Position numbers and translations under genes: made by a program. From DYGX01 sp035325905 (GTDB lineage Bacteria > Chloroflexota > Anaerolineae > Aggregatilineales > Aggregatilineaceae), in the NCBI GenBank assembly GCA_035325905.1, contig DAOKYY010000012.1:1-59842 (forward strand): a DNA stretch of 59,842 bases, written 5' to 3'. The notes under the pieces were generated by a model, which was given only the letters and a program-made list of their open reading frames with translations, was not told the DNA's origin and ran no database searches. Positions 59,574 through 59,842 of the stretch are shown here, one piece after another. The stretch's first letter is position 1. The number at the start of each line of letters is the position of its first letter.

Positions 59574-59842
59574 CCATAATCACTCAGGGTTGGTCGGTCA
59601 GAGGGGGCGGGGCGACGGCCCGGCGCGGCATCCGCCGGGGACCTCGCGGAAGGGTACCACCCTCTTTCGCCGCTGACAAGTCTCTGTTTCCCCGGTTGGA
59701 TGCGCGGCGGCGCGCCCGGTTGCAGGACGCGGCGTGCGCGCGCCGCACAGAGTCTATACCACGATTGCGCGGCGCGCGGCAAGCGGCGAGAGCAGCGGTT
59801 AGCCAGAGCAAAGAGCAGCGAGAAGCAGCTAGGGGCAGCGAA
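59574..59842. other. Intergenic region upstream of topA with repeat array at the edge
   Basis: No gene is seen in these 269 bases. On the minus strand a TATAGA at about 59754-59759 may be the topA -10 box. From about 59783 to the window end come one heptad-like unit (GGTTAGC) and decad units (AAAGAGCAGC, GAGAAGCAGC, TAGGGGCAGC at 59810-59839), so an array continues beyond the window. Confidence 0.55.

Noticed and set aside
1..59842. tRNA, rRNA, tmRNA or other known RNA genes
   Set aside because: No cloverleaf with a GGTTCRAAT-type T loop or CCA end, and no conserved rRNA segments, were found by reading both strands. A tRNAscan-SE and Infernal run would settle it.

Overview
The window looks like a chromosomal segment of a member of the Chloroflexota, most likely in or near Anaerolineae. 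The evidence is high GC content, a fused transaldolase/phosphoglucose isomerase, GT39-type membrane glycosyltransferases with a C-terminal beta-rich domain, a PorA-type DUF3068 protein, a type-4 uracil-DNA glycosylase and a YacL-like PIN/TRAM protein. This placement is inferred from gene content; no rRNA or tRNA gene was seen. Two 100-N scaffold gaps are each flanked by an identical 55-base sequence, so both are probably contigs overlapping by one k-mer and not missing DNA.

Layout. 1-6.3 kb: a DUF3068 membrane protein, two minus-strand GT39-type membrane glycosyltransferases with a small membrane protein, and a DUF4870 protein. 6.4-11.1 kb: aspS (interrupted by gap 1), an orphan protein resembling a contractile tail tube, two unknown proteins and a metallophosphoesterase. 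11.3-14.9 kb: two tandem GAF-PAS-class III cyclase proteins whose catalytic residues are split between them. 15-19 kb: a cellulose-synthase-like GT2, then tsaE-tsaB-rimI (t6A37 tRNA modification and S18 acetylation) and a type-4 UDG. 19.2-27.9 kb: a translationally coupled surface-polysaccharide cluster (WecA/MraY-type initiator, epimerase, GT4, AsnB-like amidotransferase, GT4, GT39). 28-35.8 kb: a methyltransferase, then an M42 peptidase-HAD-DsbA-M19 dipeptidase-membrane protein operon, a secreted FmdE-like protein, an M50 protease and a TIM-barrel protein. 35.9-43 kb: a membrane-anchored SUMF1-domain protein, rpiB, tal-pgi and a Ser/Thr kinase. 43-49.5 kb: a DUF305 protein, two membrane-anchored TPR proteins, an RNA 2'-O-methyltransferase and cysS. 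49.7-59.6 kb: an adenosine-type deaminase, a PIN/TRAM protein, a sugar ABC importer (binding protein and two permeases, no ATPase) and topA.

Most of the window is housekeeping and envelope biology. The less ordinary material is: (i) the complementary cyclase pair, with C2-like and C1-like residue sets in adjacent genes; (ii) a permease with an internally duplicated ~65-residue membrane module; (iii) a uracil-DNA glycosylase ending in a sliding-clamp-binding peptide; and (iv) intergenic DNA carrying two families of palindromic elements, some inside long direct repeats, plus degenerate tandem arrays with 7-bp and 10-bp periods. No CRISPR array, prophage, complete insertion sequence or defence island was seen.
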